From assembly GCA_037043455.1 (NCBI GenBank), contig JAWPHD010004471.1, positions 1 through 64,000 of the forward strand: a stretch of DNA of 64,000 nucleotides. The letters run 5' to 3'. A model generated the notes under the pieces. That model ran no database searches. It saw only the letters and a list, made by a program, of their open reading frames with translations, and had not been told where the DNA came from. This document shows, piece after piece, positions 1 through 14,384 of the stretch. The stretch's first letter is position 1. Every line of letters starts with the position of its first letter. Both the position numbers and the translations under genes were made by a program. The stretch is from Cyrtodaria siliqua. Lineage: Eukaryota > Mollusca > Bivalvia > Adapedonta > Hiatellidae.

Positions 1-3000
1 CTATATATACAACCATGGATGTGTATACTCGTGTCCCTACATATACTGGATGTGTATACTCATGTCCCTATATATACAACCATGGATGTGTATACTCATG
101 TCCCTACATATACTGGATGTGTATACTCATGTCCCTATATATACAACCATGTATGTGTATACTCATGTCGCTTTATATACTGGATGTGTATACTCATGTC
201 CCTATATATACAACCATGTATGTGTATACTCATGTCCCTACCTATACAACCATGGATGTGTATACTCATGTCCCTATATATACAACCATGGATGTGTATA
301 CTCATGTCCCTATATATACAACCATGGATGTGTATACTCATGTCCCTATATATACAACCATGGATGTGTATACTCATTTCCTTATATATACAACCATGGA
401 TGTGTATACTCATATCCCTATATATACAACCATGGATGTGTATACTCATGTCCTTATATATACAACCATGGATGTGTATACTCATATCCCTATATATACA
501 ACCATGGATGTGTATACTCATGTCGCTTTATATACTGGATGTGTATACTCATGTCCCTATATATACAACCATGGATGTGTATACTCATGTCCCTATATAT
601 ACAACCATGGATGTGTATACTCGTGTCCCTACATATACTGGATGTGTATACTCATGTCCCTATATATACAACCATGGATGTATATACTCATGTCCCTATA
701 TATACAACCATGGATGTGTATACTCATGTCCCTATAGATACAACCATGGATGTGTATACTCATGTCCCTATATATACAACCATGGATGTGTATACTCGTG
801 TCCCTACATATACTGGATGTGTATACTCATGTCCCTATATATACAACCATAGATGTGTTTACTCATGTCCCTATATATACAACCATGTATGTGAATACTC
901 ATGGTCCTATATATACAACCATGGATGTGTATACTCGTGTCCCTACATATACTGGATGTGTATACTCATGTCCCTATATATACAGCCATGGATGTGTATA
1001 CTCATGTCCCTATATAAACAACCATGGATGTGTATACTCATGTCCCTATATATACAACCATGCATGTGTATACTCGTGTCCCTACATATACTGGATGTCT
1101 ATACTCATGTCCCTATATATACAACCATGGATGTGTATACTCATGTCCCTATATATACAACCATGGATGTGTATACTCGTGTCCCTACATATACTGGATG
1201 TGTATACTCATGTCCCTATATATACAACCATGGATGAGTATACTCATGTCCCTATATATATACAACCATAGATGTGTTTACTCATGTCCCTATATATACA
1301 ACCATGTATGTGAATACTCATGGTCCTATATATACAACCATGGATGTGTATACTCATTGCCATATATATACAACAATGAATGTGTATACTCATGTCCCTA
1401 TATATACAACCATGAATGTGTATACTCATGTCCCTATATATACAACCATGTATGTGTATACTCATGTCCCTTTATATACAACCATGGATGTGTATACTCA
1501 TGTCCCTATATATACAACCATGGATGTGTATACTCATGTCCCTATATATACTGGATGTGTATACTCATGTCCCTATATATACTACCATGGATGTGTATAC
1601 TCATGGTCCTATATATACAACCATGGATGTGTATACTCATGGTCCTATATATACAACCATGGATGTGTATACTCATGGTCCTATATATACAACCATGGAT
1701 GTGTATACTCATGGTCCTATATATACAACCATGGATGTGTATACTCATGGTCCTATATATACAACCATGGATGTGTTTACTCATGTCCCTATATATACAA
1801 CAATGTATGTGTATACTCATGGTCCTATATATACAACCATGGATGTGTATACTCATGGTCCTATATATACAACCATGTATGTGAATACTCATGGTCCTAT
1901 ATATACAACCATGGATGTGTATACTCATTGCCATATATATACAACAATGAATGTGTATACTCATGTCCCTATATATACAACCATGAATGTGTATACTCAT
2001 GTCACTATATATACAACCATGTATGTGTATACTCATGTCCCTTTATATACAACCATGGATGTGTATACTCATGTCCCTATATATACAACCATGGATGTGT
2101 ATACTCATGTCCCTATATATACTGGATGTGTATACTCATGTCCCTATATATACTACCATGGATGTGTATACTCATGGTCCTATATATACAACCATGGATG
2201 TGTATACTCATGGTCCTATATATACAACCATGGATGTGTATACTCATGGTCCTATATATACAACCATGGATGTGTATACTCATGGTCCTATATATACAAC
2301 CATGGATGTGTATACTCATGGTCCTATATATACAACCATGAATGTGTTTACTCATGTCCCTATATATACAACAATGTATGTGTATACTCATGGTCCTATA
2401 TATACAACCATGGATGTGTATACTCATGGTCCTATATATACAACCATGGATGTGTATACTCATGCCCCTATAGATACAACCATGGACGTGTATACTCATG
2501 GCCCTATATATATACAACCATGGATGTGTATACTCATGATCCTATATATACAACAATGTATGTGTATACTCATGGTCCTATATATACAACCATGGATGTG
2601 TATACTCATGTCCCTATAGATACAACCATGGACGTGTATACTCATGGCCCTATATATATACAACCATGGATGTGTATACTCATGATCCTATAGATACAAC
2701 CATGGATGTGTATACTCATGGCCCTATATATATACAACCATGGATGTGTATACTCATGTCCCTATATATACAACAATGGATGTGTATACTCATGGTCCTA
2801 TATATACAACCATGGATGTGTATACTTATGTCCCTATATATACAACAATGGATGTGTATACTCATGGTCCTATAAATACAACCATGGATGTGTATACTCG
2901 TGACCCTAAATATACAACAATGGATGTGAATACTCATGGTCCTATATGTACAACAATTGATGGGTATACTCGTGTCCCTATATATACAACCATGGTTGTG

Positions 3001-3780
3001 TATACTCATGTCCCTATATATACAACCATGGATGTGTATACTCCTGTCCCTATATATACAACCATGGATGTGTTTACTCATGTCCCTATATATACAACAA
3101 TGGATGTGTGTATTCATGTCCCTATATATATATATACAACCATGGATGTGTGTATTCATGTCCCTATATATATATATACAACAATGGATGTGTGTATTCA
3201 TGTCCCTATATATATATATACAACCATGGATATGTGTATTCATGTCCCTATATATATATATACAACAATGGATGTGTGTATTCATGTCCCTATATATATA
3301 TATACAACCATGGATGTGTATACTCATGTCCCTATATATACAACCATGAATGTGTATACTCATGTAACTATATATACAAACATGGATGTGAATACTCATG
3401 TCCCTTTATATACTGGATGTGTATACACATGTCCCTTTATATACTGGATGTGTATACACATGTTCCTTTATATATTGGATGAGTATACTGATGTCCCTTT
3501 ATATACAACCATGGATGTGTATACACAAGTCCCTTTATATACTGGATGTGTATACTGATGTCCCTACCTATACAACCATGGATGTGTATACACATGTCCC
3601 TTTATATACAACCATGGATGTGTATACACATATCGCTTTATATACAACCATGTATGTGTATACTCATGTCCCTTTATATACAACCATGGATGTGTATACT
3701 CATGTCCCTATATATACAACCATGTATGTGTATACTAATGTCCCTTTATATACAACCATGGATGTGTATACACATATCGC

Positions 3781-4676
3781 TTTATATACAGGATAGGTAT
3801 ACTCATGTCCCTATATATACAACCATGGATGTGTACACTCATGTCCATATATATACAACCATGGATGTGTACACTCATGTCCCTATATATACAACCATGG
3901 ATGTGTACACTCATGTCCCTTTATAAACAACCACGGATGTGTACACTCATGTCCATATATATACAACCATGGATGTGTATACCCATGTCCCTATATATAC
4001 AACCATGGATGTGTATACTCGTGTCCCTACATATACTGGATGTGTATACTCATGTCCCTATATATACTGGATGTGTATACTCATGTCTCTTTATATACAA
4101 CCATGGATGTGTATACACATGTCCCTTTATATACTGGATGTGTATACTGATGTCCCTACCTATACAACCATGGATGTGTATACTCATGTCCCTTTATATA
4201 CAACCATGGATGTGTATACACATATCGCTTTATATACAGGATAGGTATACTCATGTCCCTATATATACAACCATGGATGTGTACACTCATGTCCATATAT
4301 ATACAACCATGGATGTGTACACTCATGTCCCTATATATACAACCATGGATGTGTACACTCATGTCCCTTTATAAACAACCACGGATGTGTACACTCATGT
4401 CCATATATATACAACCATGGATGTGTATACCCATGTCCCTATATATACAACCATGGATGTGTATACTCGTGTCCCTACATATACTGGATGTGTATACCCA
4501 TGTCCCTATATATACTGGATGTGTATACTCATGTCTCTTTATATACAACCATGGATGTGTATACACATGTCCCTTTATAAACTGGATGTGTATACTGATG
4601 TCCCTACCTATACAACCATGGATGTGTATACTCATGTCCCTTTATATACAACCATGGATGTGTATACACATATCGC
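3781..4676. repeat. Two exact-period copies of a 448-bp higher-order repeat in the satellite
   Basis: The unusual junction TTTATATACAGGATAGG occurs at 3781, 4229 and 4677, each 448 bp apart. A variant follows at 4852. 448 bp equals nine 36-bp plus four 31-bp monomers, so blocks of 13 monomers have been copied together. Confidence 0.85.
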
Positions 4677-6736
4677 TTTATATACAGGATAGGTATACTC
4701 ATGTCCCTATATATACAACCATGGATGTGTACACTCATGTCCATATATATACAACCATGGATGTGTATACTCATGTCCCTATATATACAACCATGTATGT
4801 GTATACTCATGTCCCTTTATATACAACCATGGATGTGTATACACATATCGCTTTATATACAAGATAGGTATACTCATGTCCCTATATATACAACCATGGA
4901 TGTGTACACTCATGTCCATATATATACAACCATGGATGTGTACACTCATGTCCCTATATATACAACCATGGATGTGTATACTCGTGTCCCTACATATACT
5001 GGATGTGTATACTCATGTCCCTATATATACTGGATGTGTATACTCATGTCCCTATATATACAACCATGGATGTGTATACTCGTGTCCCTATATATACAAC
5101 CATGGATGTGTATACTCGTGTCCCTACATATACTGGATGTGTATAATCATGTCTCTATATATACAACCATGGATGTGTATACTCGTGTCCCTATATATAC
5201 AACCATGGATGTGTATACTCATGTCCCTATATATACAACCATGGATGTGTATACTCATGTCCCTATATATACTGGATGTGTATACTCATGTCCCTATATA
5301 TACAACCATGGATGTGTATACTCGTGTCCCTACATATACTGGATGTGTATAATCATGTCTCTATATATACAACCATGGATGTGTATACTCATGTCCCTAT
5401 ATATACAACCATGGATGTGTATACTCATGTCCCTATATATATAACCATGGATGTGTATACTCATGTCCCTATATATACAACCATGGATGTGTATACTCAT
5501 GTCCTTTTATATACTGGATGTGTATACTCGTGTCCCTACATATACAACCATGGATGTGTATACTCATGTCCCTACATATACAACCATGGATGTGTATATT
5601 CATGTCCCTATATATACTGGATGTGTATACTCGTGTCCCTTTATATACTGGATGTGTATACTCATGTCCTTATATATACAACCATGGATATGTATTCTCA
5701 TGTACCTTTATATACTGGATGTGTATACTCATGTCCCTATACATACAACCATGGATGTGTATTCTCATGTACCTTTATATACTGGATGTATATACTCATG
5801 TCCCTATATATACAACCATGGATGTGTATACTCATGTCCTTTTATATACTAGATGTGTATACTCGTGTCCCTACATATACAACCATGGATGTGTATACTC
5901 GTGTCCCTACATATACAACCATGGATGTGTATACTCATGTCCCTTTTTATACTGGATGTGTATACTCATGTCCCTATAGATACTACCATGTATGTGTATA
6001 CTCATGTCCCTATATATACAACCATGGATGTATATACTCATGTCCCTTAATATACTGGATGTGTATACTCATGGTCCTATATGTACAACCATGGATGTGT
6101 ATACTAATGTCCCTTTATATACAACCATGGATGTGTATACTCATGTCCCTATATATACTGGATGTGTATACTCATGTCTCTACATATACTGGATGTGTAT
6201 AATCATGTCCCTATATATACAACCATGCATGTGTATACTCGTGTCCCTACATATACAACCATGGATGTGTATACTCATGTCCCTATATATACAACCATGG
6301 ATGTGTATACTCGTGTCCCTACATATACTGGATGTGTATACTCATGTCCCTATATATACAGCCATGGATGTGTATACTCGTGTCCCTACATATACTGGAT
6401 GTGTATACTCATGTCCCTATATATACAGCCATGGATGTGTATACTCGTGTCCCTACATATACTGGATGTGTATAATCATGTCCCTATATATACAACCATG
6501 GATGTGTATACTCGTGTCCCTATATATACAACCATGGATGTGTATACTCATGTCCCTATATATACAACCATGGATGTGTATACTCGTGTCCCTACATATA
6601 CTGGATGTGTATACTCATGTCCCTATATATACAGCCATGGATGTGTATACTCGTGTCCCTACATATACTGGATGTGTATACTCATGTCCCTATATATACA
6701 GCCATGGATGTGTATACTCGTGTCCCTACATATACT

Positions 6737-8294
6737 GGATGTGTATAATCATGTCCCTATATATACAACCATGCATGTGTATACTCGTGTCCCTATATAT
6801 ACAGCCATGGATGTGTATACTCATGTCCCTATATATACAACCATGGATGTGTATACTCGTGTCCCTACATATACTGGATGTGTATACTCATGTCCCTATA
6901 TATACAGCCATGGATGTGTATACTCGCCTCCCTACATATACTGGATGTGTATAATCATGTCCCTATATATACAACCATGGATGTGTATAATCATGTCCCT
7001 ATATATACAACCATAGATGTGTATACTCATGTCCCTATATATACAACCATGGATGTGTATACTCATGTCCCTATATATACAACCATGGATGTGTATACTC
7101 GTGTCCCTATATATACAACCATGGATGTGTATACTCATATCCCTATATATACAACCATGGATGTGTATACTCATGTCCCTTTATATACTGGATGTGTATA
7201 CTCGTGTCCCTTTATATACTGGATGTGTATACTCGTATCCCTATATATACAACCATGGACGTTTATACTCATGTCCCTTTATACACAACCATGGATGTGT
7301 ATACTTATGTCCCTTTATATACATCTATGGATGTGTATACTCATGTCCCTATATATACAACCATGGATGTGTATTCTCGTGTCCCTATATATACAATCAT
7401 GGATGTGTATACTCATATCCCTATATATACAACCATGGATGTGTATACTCATGTCCCTTTATATACTGGATGTGTATAATCATGTCCCTATATATACAAC
7501 CATGCATGTGTATACTCGTGTCCCTATATATACAACCATGGATGTGTATACTCATGTCCCTATATATACAACCATGGATGTGTATACTCGTGTCCCTACA
7601 TATACTGGATGTGTATACTCATGTCCCTATATATACAGCCATGGATGTGTATACTCGTGTCCCTACATATACTGGATGTGTATACTCATGTCCCTATATA
7701 TACAGCCATGGATGTGTATACTCGTGTCCCTACATATACTGGATGTGTATAATCATGTCCCTATATATACAACCATGCATGTGTATACTCGTGTCCCTAT
7801 ATATACAACCATGGATGTGTATACTCATGTCCCTATATATAAAACCATGGATGTGTATACTCGTGTCCCTACATATACTGGATGTGTATACTCATGTCCC
7901 TATATATACAGCCATGGATGTGTATACTCGTGTCCCTACATATACTGGATGTGTATAATCATGTCCCTATATATACAACCATGGATGTGTATAATCATGT
8001 CCCTATATATACAACCATAGATGTGTATACTCATGTCCCTATATATACAACCATGGATGTGTATACTCATGTCCCTATATATACAACCATGGATGTGTAT
8101 ACTCGTGTCCCTATATATACGACCATGGATGTGTATACTCATATCCCTATATATACAACCATGGATGTGTATACTCATGTCCCTTTATATACTGGATGTG
8201 TATACTCGTGTCCCTTTATATACTGGATGTGTATACTCATATCCCTATATATACAACCATGGACGTTTATACTCATGTCCCTTTATACACAACC
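6737..8294. repeat. 1004-bp offset duplication inside the satellite
   Basis: About 550 bp at 6737-7290 recurs at 7741-8294 with the same order of rare variants: GTATAATC, CCATAGATG, and GGACGTTTATAC followed by TTTATACACAAC. The offset is 1004 bp throughout, equal to twenty-one 36-bp plus eight 31-bp monomers. Confidence 0.75.
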
Positions 8295-8766
8295 ATGGAC
8301 GTGTATACTCATGTCCCTTTATATACTGGATGTGTATACTCATGTCCCTTTATATACTGGATGTGTATACTCATATCCCTATATATACAACCATGGACGT
8401 GTATTCTCATATCCCTATATATACCACCATGGATGTGTATTCTCATATCCCTATATATACAACCATGGATGTGTATACTCGTGTCCCTATATATACCACC
8501 ATGGATGTGTATACTCATGTCCCTATATATATATATATATACAACCATGGACGTGTATACTCATGCCCCTTTATATACTGGATGTGTATACTCATATCCC
8601 GATATATACAACCATGGATGTGTATACTCATATCCCTATATATACCACCATGGATGTGTATTCTCATGTCCCTATATATATATATACAACCATGGACGTG
8701 TATACTCATGTCCCTTTATATACAACCATGGATGTGTATACTTATGTCCCTTTATATACATCTATG

Positions 8767-9724
8767 GACACGATCACCACGATTTTTTCTGATGTTGGTG
8801 AGGATTGACAGTGTAGGATTATTCCGTTGTCTGCTTCCTCCTATGATGAAAACAGATCTTCCTTACCAACATCGGTCACAGTTATGTCATCTGTAATGAT
8901 AAACCGGGGACATCTTTTCCAGACATATCAGATTTCACGGCATGGGAGCTTTGGTGTATATTTGTCCGTTTCCCACTGGCCGCAAACGAGATTGCTGAAT
9001 TGGGTCTTATTGACATGATAAGTCGTGAAACTGTTCAAATCACGAGGGGTCTTCATATTAGACCCTGACAACAGGAAGGCTGGAGGTTACCCCCGCCACT
9101 TGCACTCAAACGTCTAGATATATATATGAACGTTTGTCACAAAATCCATTCAAGTTGCTTTGGGAAGTAGGTCGAACACAATCTCTGCCAAATCGGCAAA
9201 CGCACCAGGAAGTGAAGGTTAACTCAGAGGTGTTGCATTTACACAGTATTTTCAGTAGGTCGATCTTTAGTTGGCGTAACTGATGCCTCTAAGCAGTGAA
9301 GCAATTTGGCTTTGTCAGTTCTAACTGAATTGCCATCATCAGCTGTTGCAAGGGAACATGGTAGAGAGGGAGAATATGATAGCTCAACTTGTCCGATCTT
9401 TTTATATTTCTTTACGATCTATCTTAATAAGGGAACTAATTAAGCAAATATATTGTGTTCTGCTTTTATCTAAATCAGTTGGTTTTTTGCTTCAGCTGTT
9501 TGGGGACTTTAGTTGATAAAAGGTTTACAATTTGACTCTCTGGATTGGATCGTGGAATATGCTCAGGTTGTCCTGTCAATTAACAAGTCACTGATAAACT
9601 ATTTCATGGCCTTTCTCAGCATGAGGATATAGATCATCAACAACGTCTGTCTTTGCTTTAATACCTTTATCAACATACTTATTTATTTATTATACATATA
9701 TTTATTTTCAGATATTTCATATTT
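8767..9724. other. Non-repetitive flank of the satellite, no gene seen
   Basis: The satellite ends abruptly in CTATGGACACGATC. The following ~950 bp show no ORF above about 60 codons with recognisable content, no known repeat motif and no RNA gene. Confidence 0.5.
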
Positions 9725-9867
9725 ATTCGTTCGTTCTTTCATTCATTGATTCGTTCTTTCGTTCTTTCGTTCGTTCGTCTTCGCTCGTTCGTTCTTTCGT
9801 TCGTTCGTTGATTCATTCATTCATTTATTTTTTTATTTATTTATTTATTTATTTATGTATTTATTCA
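9725..9867. repeat. Tetranucleotide microsatellite (TTCG/TTCA/TTTA)n
   Basis: Imperfect tetranucleotide run passing from TTCG/TTCT units to ATTC and then to TTTA units. Confidence 0.9.
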
Positions 9868-9987
9868 TACAAACGAATTTCATTATATTTTTTTAAAAAA
9901 GTCATAGTTAAAAGTAAATTACTAGCACCTTTATTTTTGGAAACATTCAATATCACATGTAAATTTCACGTTTATTTTACGTAGCGT

Positions 9988-10074
9988 AACATATATCATT
10001 ATTTTATTATATTTGTAACATATATCATTATTTTATTATATTTGTAACATATATCATTATTTTATTATATTTGT
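9988..10074. repeat. 29-bp tandem repeat, three copies
   Basis: Three consecutive units at 9988, 10017 and 10046, each starting AACATATATCATTATTTTAT and essentially identical. The surrounding 9868-10900 is AT-rich. A possible lone exon (10390-10500, AG before and GT after) has no recognisable product. Confidence 0.85.
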
Positions 10075-10911
10075 TTATATTCTATTATTATGTTTCATTC
10101 ATTTATATATTCATTTCACGCATAACATTTTATTATTAAAACAGTCTTTGTTATAGTAAGGAACTAGCGCTTTTATTTCTGGAAACATTTAACATTATAA
10201 ATAGCTTCATTACAAATAATTTCAAGTAAATATTCTGGCTTTGAAAAAAATGTTTTGTGCATTTGATTTTGATAATTAGCATATTTGATAAATAATATAT
10301 ACGATACATGGCATTTTGTTGCATGTAAACCAATTTTGAGTATGTATTTTTATTTATGTTTTCAAAACACAATAATGTCAACGTATTTCAGATGGAGGTC
10401 TCACCCTTATGCCTCCCACTCACTCTCATTTGGCAGACATACTTCATTTCAGGAAAGTGTACATTTCGATATGCCCTCAAAGGGGCGGAAGTGTCTACTG
10501 GTAACGTGAGGTCACGTTATCTTTATCTTTATTTATTAGTTTTGGAAACGAACTGGGTGTAACGTGAACTACAGTGTCTAAATTAAATAATTCATAAATA
10601 ACATAAACATAGGTAGTATTTGTAGCTCATACTCATATTTAACTTTATTGAACGAGATTTGAATTGTTATGGTAATATACATCTCACACGCGCAACTCAC
10701 AAAAGATATAACGCTCAAATGGCTGACACGTGTAATTTTGAAGCTTTTTGTTTGAACTTTCAGAAATTCATACCCAACAAAATTCCCCCCAAGGGTGGGG
10801 GAGGGGGGTGTATGGCCTGCTCAAGGACTATATACTCAACGGTTTACTGAACTAGAAGACAATAACCCGTATTAATAAATAAAAAAAAAGAGTACATTAT
10901 CCAATTAAACT

Positions 10912-11050
10912 TGACCGTCTGCTGTTTGTTTACAGATATCATATATATGACCGTCTGCGTTTACAGATATCATATATATAACCGTCTGCTGTTTGTTTAC
11001 AGATATCATATATATGGCCGTCTGCTGTTTGTTTACAGATATCATATATT
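10912..11050. repeat. 36-bp tandem repeat, four copies
   Basis: Units contain CCGTCTGC and ACAGATATCATATATA. The second unit lacks 8 bp. A short reverse-strand ORF through it only reflects the repeat. Confidence 0.85.
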
Positions 11051-12680
11051 TACTAGACTTTGTGTCTGAGCTGTTTGACGTCACACAATTATATATCAAT
11101 GTAGTGAAATAATGAAAGAAAGGAAATGAACATCAAGCCATTTTTCCCTTGCATATCATCACAAAGTAGTTTATAACCAATGTTTTTGAAATACGGGAAA
11201 TATTTCCCTAGGAAACTCGTTCTTATATCGGAGTAATTTATTTTCCTCGTGAAATGTAACCCGTATTTCATAAACAAAGATACATGTAATTAAACTCTAT
11301 TTCTATACTCAACTGTTACCTGAGCACGCATCTAGTACAGTATTCTTGTTTCACTAACTTATTTCGCCATTGCGTCTTTGCGCAAAATATTGATGATTAT
11401 TTCCTGGCAAATGCAGTGTTACTTTTTTGCTATAGGATATATTGTAATAACATCTAACCTCCGGTGATATTTTGGAAGTATCTTTTGAGCGTCTGTCGTA
11501 GAAAGTTGTTTTCTTTTGCAGTCTCTGGTTTAACTACATGTCCATCCAAATTTCCACAGTGAATCTATAACAAATATATAAAAAGTAAACGGTTTAATTT
11601 ATGGAACTTTCAAGATATTATGGCCAGTCAATTTATTAAAGCTGGAATGTAAATAAAACGACTTACTTTTATTAATGTCAACCTTAATCAATAACAGCAT
11701 TAGTTTAAAGGTACTTGCCTGTGAGCAAAGAATGACGTGACTCCATTTGAATGTGTGTTTACCTGTAGTGACGTCACACAATAAAGTGAGTTGACAATGC
11801 AGATACAGTGTTAAATCTAGTGGTTAATAACGTTTAATAAATATACCTACATTTTCCCTAAATGTTATATGAAATAGAATATTAATTATTTATTGATTAG
11901 GTAAGATGGTTTATTTAGAGTAGTGCTGAGGTTTATTTGAGATATTATTTTTTTAAGCGAGTAGTGTGTGCAGTCTGAAATTGTCCCCTCGGTTTTTGGT
12001 CAAACGCAATGAGACGTCGCGGAGTGCATGTATACAGGTCCATATGTAAAAAGCATCCTAGACGTCAAATAAATGAGACTAATTGGACATAGGTAGTAAA
12101 TTGACGATATATGCATGTCAAGGTCATTTTCCATGGCATTTTTAACTTATTTAATTTGGGCGAAACTTAGGCCATTCCCAACGACAGAAACCTCTATATT
12201 TTCTATATGTGTTACCTGTTTTGATGATATTTTTGGTAACAAACGCGGTGTAAGGTACACTACTGTATTTATAATATATAAACGGTTTCTCCTACATAAA
12301 CAAACTCCGCACATTGACAATAAATGGCATAAACCACATGTGTTGATTTACAGTTGATGATGTTCTTTACTGTATATGTGTTTCCGTTACGTGCACTGAA
12401 CGTGTCAAAGAAACACGTGAACCTCCTCGTTTCTCTCCATTAGACGCAAGTAAGTCGGCTCTTTGTTTTTCCGTCTTAAGTTCGTTTTTCCAAATTTCGG
12501 AAGTTGCCGTAGTGAGTTCAAATTATCTCCCTTTACCATATTCATTTCACAGTATCCCCAAGATCCGGCACCTTTCGTTGTCACTGTCTTAATATAGCTT
12601 TGTGTGGTTGAATGCTTCAATTTGATCCCACGCACATGAGCTATAATTGTATGTATATATGCGTGTATATTCGGATTAGG
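11051..12680. other. AT-rich stretch without recognised gene
   Basis: Only short ORFs. A reverse-strand ORF at 12405-12728 contains GYCEMNMVKGDNL, which superficially recalls a lectin exon but lacks the rest of the domain and splice sites. Confidence 0.45.
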
Positions 12681-12962
12681 AGTAAATACAAATACAAAAT
12701 ACAAATGCATGGCATTTATACAGCGCAAAAATTATAAAATATTCTATTGATCTTCACAATTACATAACACACATTTAGTTAAAAAGAATAAACATTTTAC
12801 ACATGTACATGTATATGATACTACATAATTATATACACACATAAAACATATACATTCAAAATATAAACAGGATTCTAGAACTTAAGATTTAGACCTATAT
12901 ATATATATATATCAATGCTGTTTTATATCATTGCAGGTATTTTGTATTTAACAAGAGCACAG

Positions 12963-14384
12963 TCATTGTTCATGAAACTGACTATACAAATGTGTTTTCA
13001 GTTTTGATCTAAAGCTGGCTTCAGACTGAATGGCTTTCAGATAACTAGGTAGATCGTTCCACCATTTGGGACCAACGACGGCCAGAGATCTGTCTGCTAG
13101 TTTTGTTTGCCGTCTAGGGATGTTGAAGTTAGTGTCACTTTGTGATCGCAGTCTGTACCGTCCTCGAGTAGGTACAAACATTTCCCTCAGATATACTGGA
13201 GCTGTACCATTGATGACACGGAAGACTATTACTAGGACTTTGAACATGACTCTAGCTTTAACTGGAAGCCAGTGTAATTGTTTCAGAAGTTCAGCACTTG
13301 GTTGTTCATAGGAAGCATTCATAACTACTCTAGCGGCATGATTTTGGACTCGCTGTAGTTTGTTGATTTGGTAGGCTGGAATTTCAGTAAATAGACCGTT
13401 GCAGAAGTCAATATGGGAATGAACCAATCCATGCACTAATGATTCAGTTGACTTTTGTGTGAGATGTTTACGTATAGCTCTAAGATTTCGTAACTGCACA
13501 TGAGCGATCTGACACTTTTTCTGGATGTGATGGTCAAAGTTGAGTGTATTGGTCATGATTACACCCAGGTCTCTGACATGATCGACGCATTTTACATCGC
13601 ACCCACCGACGTTTACACTTGTGATGTTCAATTTCGCTAACTGTTGTCTGGTTCCATATATAATTATTTCAGTTTTAGACTGATTCATTTTCAGTTTGAA
13701 GGTTGTCATTCATTTTATGATGTCATTGAGGCAACTGTCAAGTTGTTGGAAAACAGTAGTCTCATTTTGAGAATTACCCGCTTGAATTCTGAACGCAATC
13801 TTGTGGTCATCCGCGTATCCATAGAGATCGGCTGGATATTTCTGCACCACTCGGTTGAGAGCCGATATATATAGGGTAAAGATCACCGGTCCGGCACAAG
13901 AACCCTGCGGAACACCGAACCTCAATGGCTCAGTGTCAGATGCTGACTGTTCGACTAAGACTTTCATTGTTCTGTTCGTGAGATAAGATTCGATATATTT
14001 CAAGGGAGTGCTTTGAATACCAAATTCATCTTGAAGGATTTGAATCAGTATCGGAATATCAATGGTATCGAACGCTGCTCTCAAGTCGACCATGACCACG
14101 ATTGTAACTTGACTTTTATCTATGGTTTCCAAAAGATCATTATATATTTTGACCATTGCCGTTTCAACCCCGTGGTATTTTCTATAGGCACTTTGGTAAG
14201 CTGGGAGGAGATTGTTAGCTTCAATATGCTTATTGATTTGGTTTAATGCAGCTTTTTCAAGAATTTTGGAGAGGAATGTTAAATTTGACACCGGACGGTA
14301 GTTCTGCAGTTCCAGCGGGAGACCTTTCTTCTTCAACAACGGTTTAATCATTTTTTCCACTTTTCCACTCCTCAGGGAACACAC
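12963..14384 (-). pseudogene. LINE reverse transcriptase and C-terminal region, broken by one TGA
   Basis: RT motifs in order: NYRPVSN (about residue 28), the catalytic-Asp motif VDLRAAFDTID (about 100), FGVPQGSCAGP (about 157), and YGYADD (about 188-193, the polymerase Asp pair). The frame ends at a TGA at 13710-13712 and continues in the same frame with MTTFKLKMNQSKTE, where the family normally has a Trp (DI..W...N.LKLN..KTE), so TGG appears to have mutated to TGA. The last 248 codons carry the L2/CR1 C-terminus: DFCNGLF, LQRVQNHAARVV, LHWLPVKARVMFK, WWNDLPSYL. L2 or closely related clade; the exact clade needs a tree. Confidence 0.92.

Larger units (their letters stand above)
1..8766. repeat. 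Large 36/31-bp satellite array (open at left edge)
   Basis: Continuous head-to-tail array. The main monomer is 36 bp and contains CCATGG and GTATAC; a second monomer is 31 bp and lacks the five bases AACCA. Common substitutions define local families: TGTCCC becomes TGGTCC at about 1316-2700, TATACT becomes TACACT at about 3830-4960, and the TATATA run is expanded at 3110-3310 and 8520-8690. Neither monomer contains a stop in the three forward frames, and the 5-bp difference switches frame, so ORFs of up to 425 codons appear in every forward frame and on the reverse strand. I treat these as artefacts. The array starts before the window, so its full length is unknown. Confidence 0.97.

Noticed and set aside
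15..8896. Dozens of 60-425-codon ORFs in the first 8.9 kb
   Set aside because: They follow the 36/31-bp satellite, exist in all forward frames at once and on the reverse strand, and have no non-repeat sequence.
10390..10500. Possible exon (AG before, GT after) reading MEVSPLCLPLTLIWQTYF
   Set aside because: No homology recognised and no partner exon; splice-like borders are common by chance.
12405..12728. ORF with GYCEMNMVKGD as a lectin exon
   Set aside because: No flanking splice sites in the right phase and no other lectin residues.
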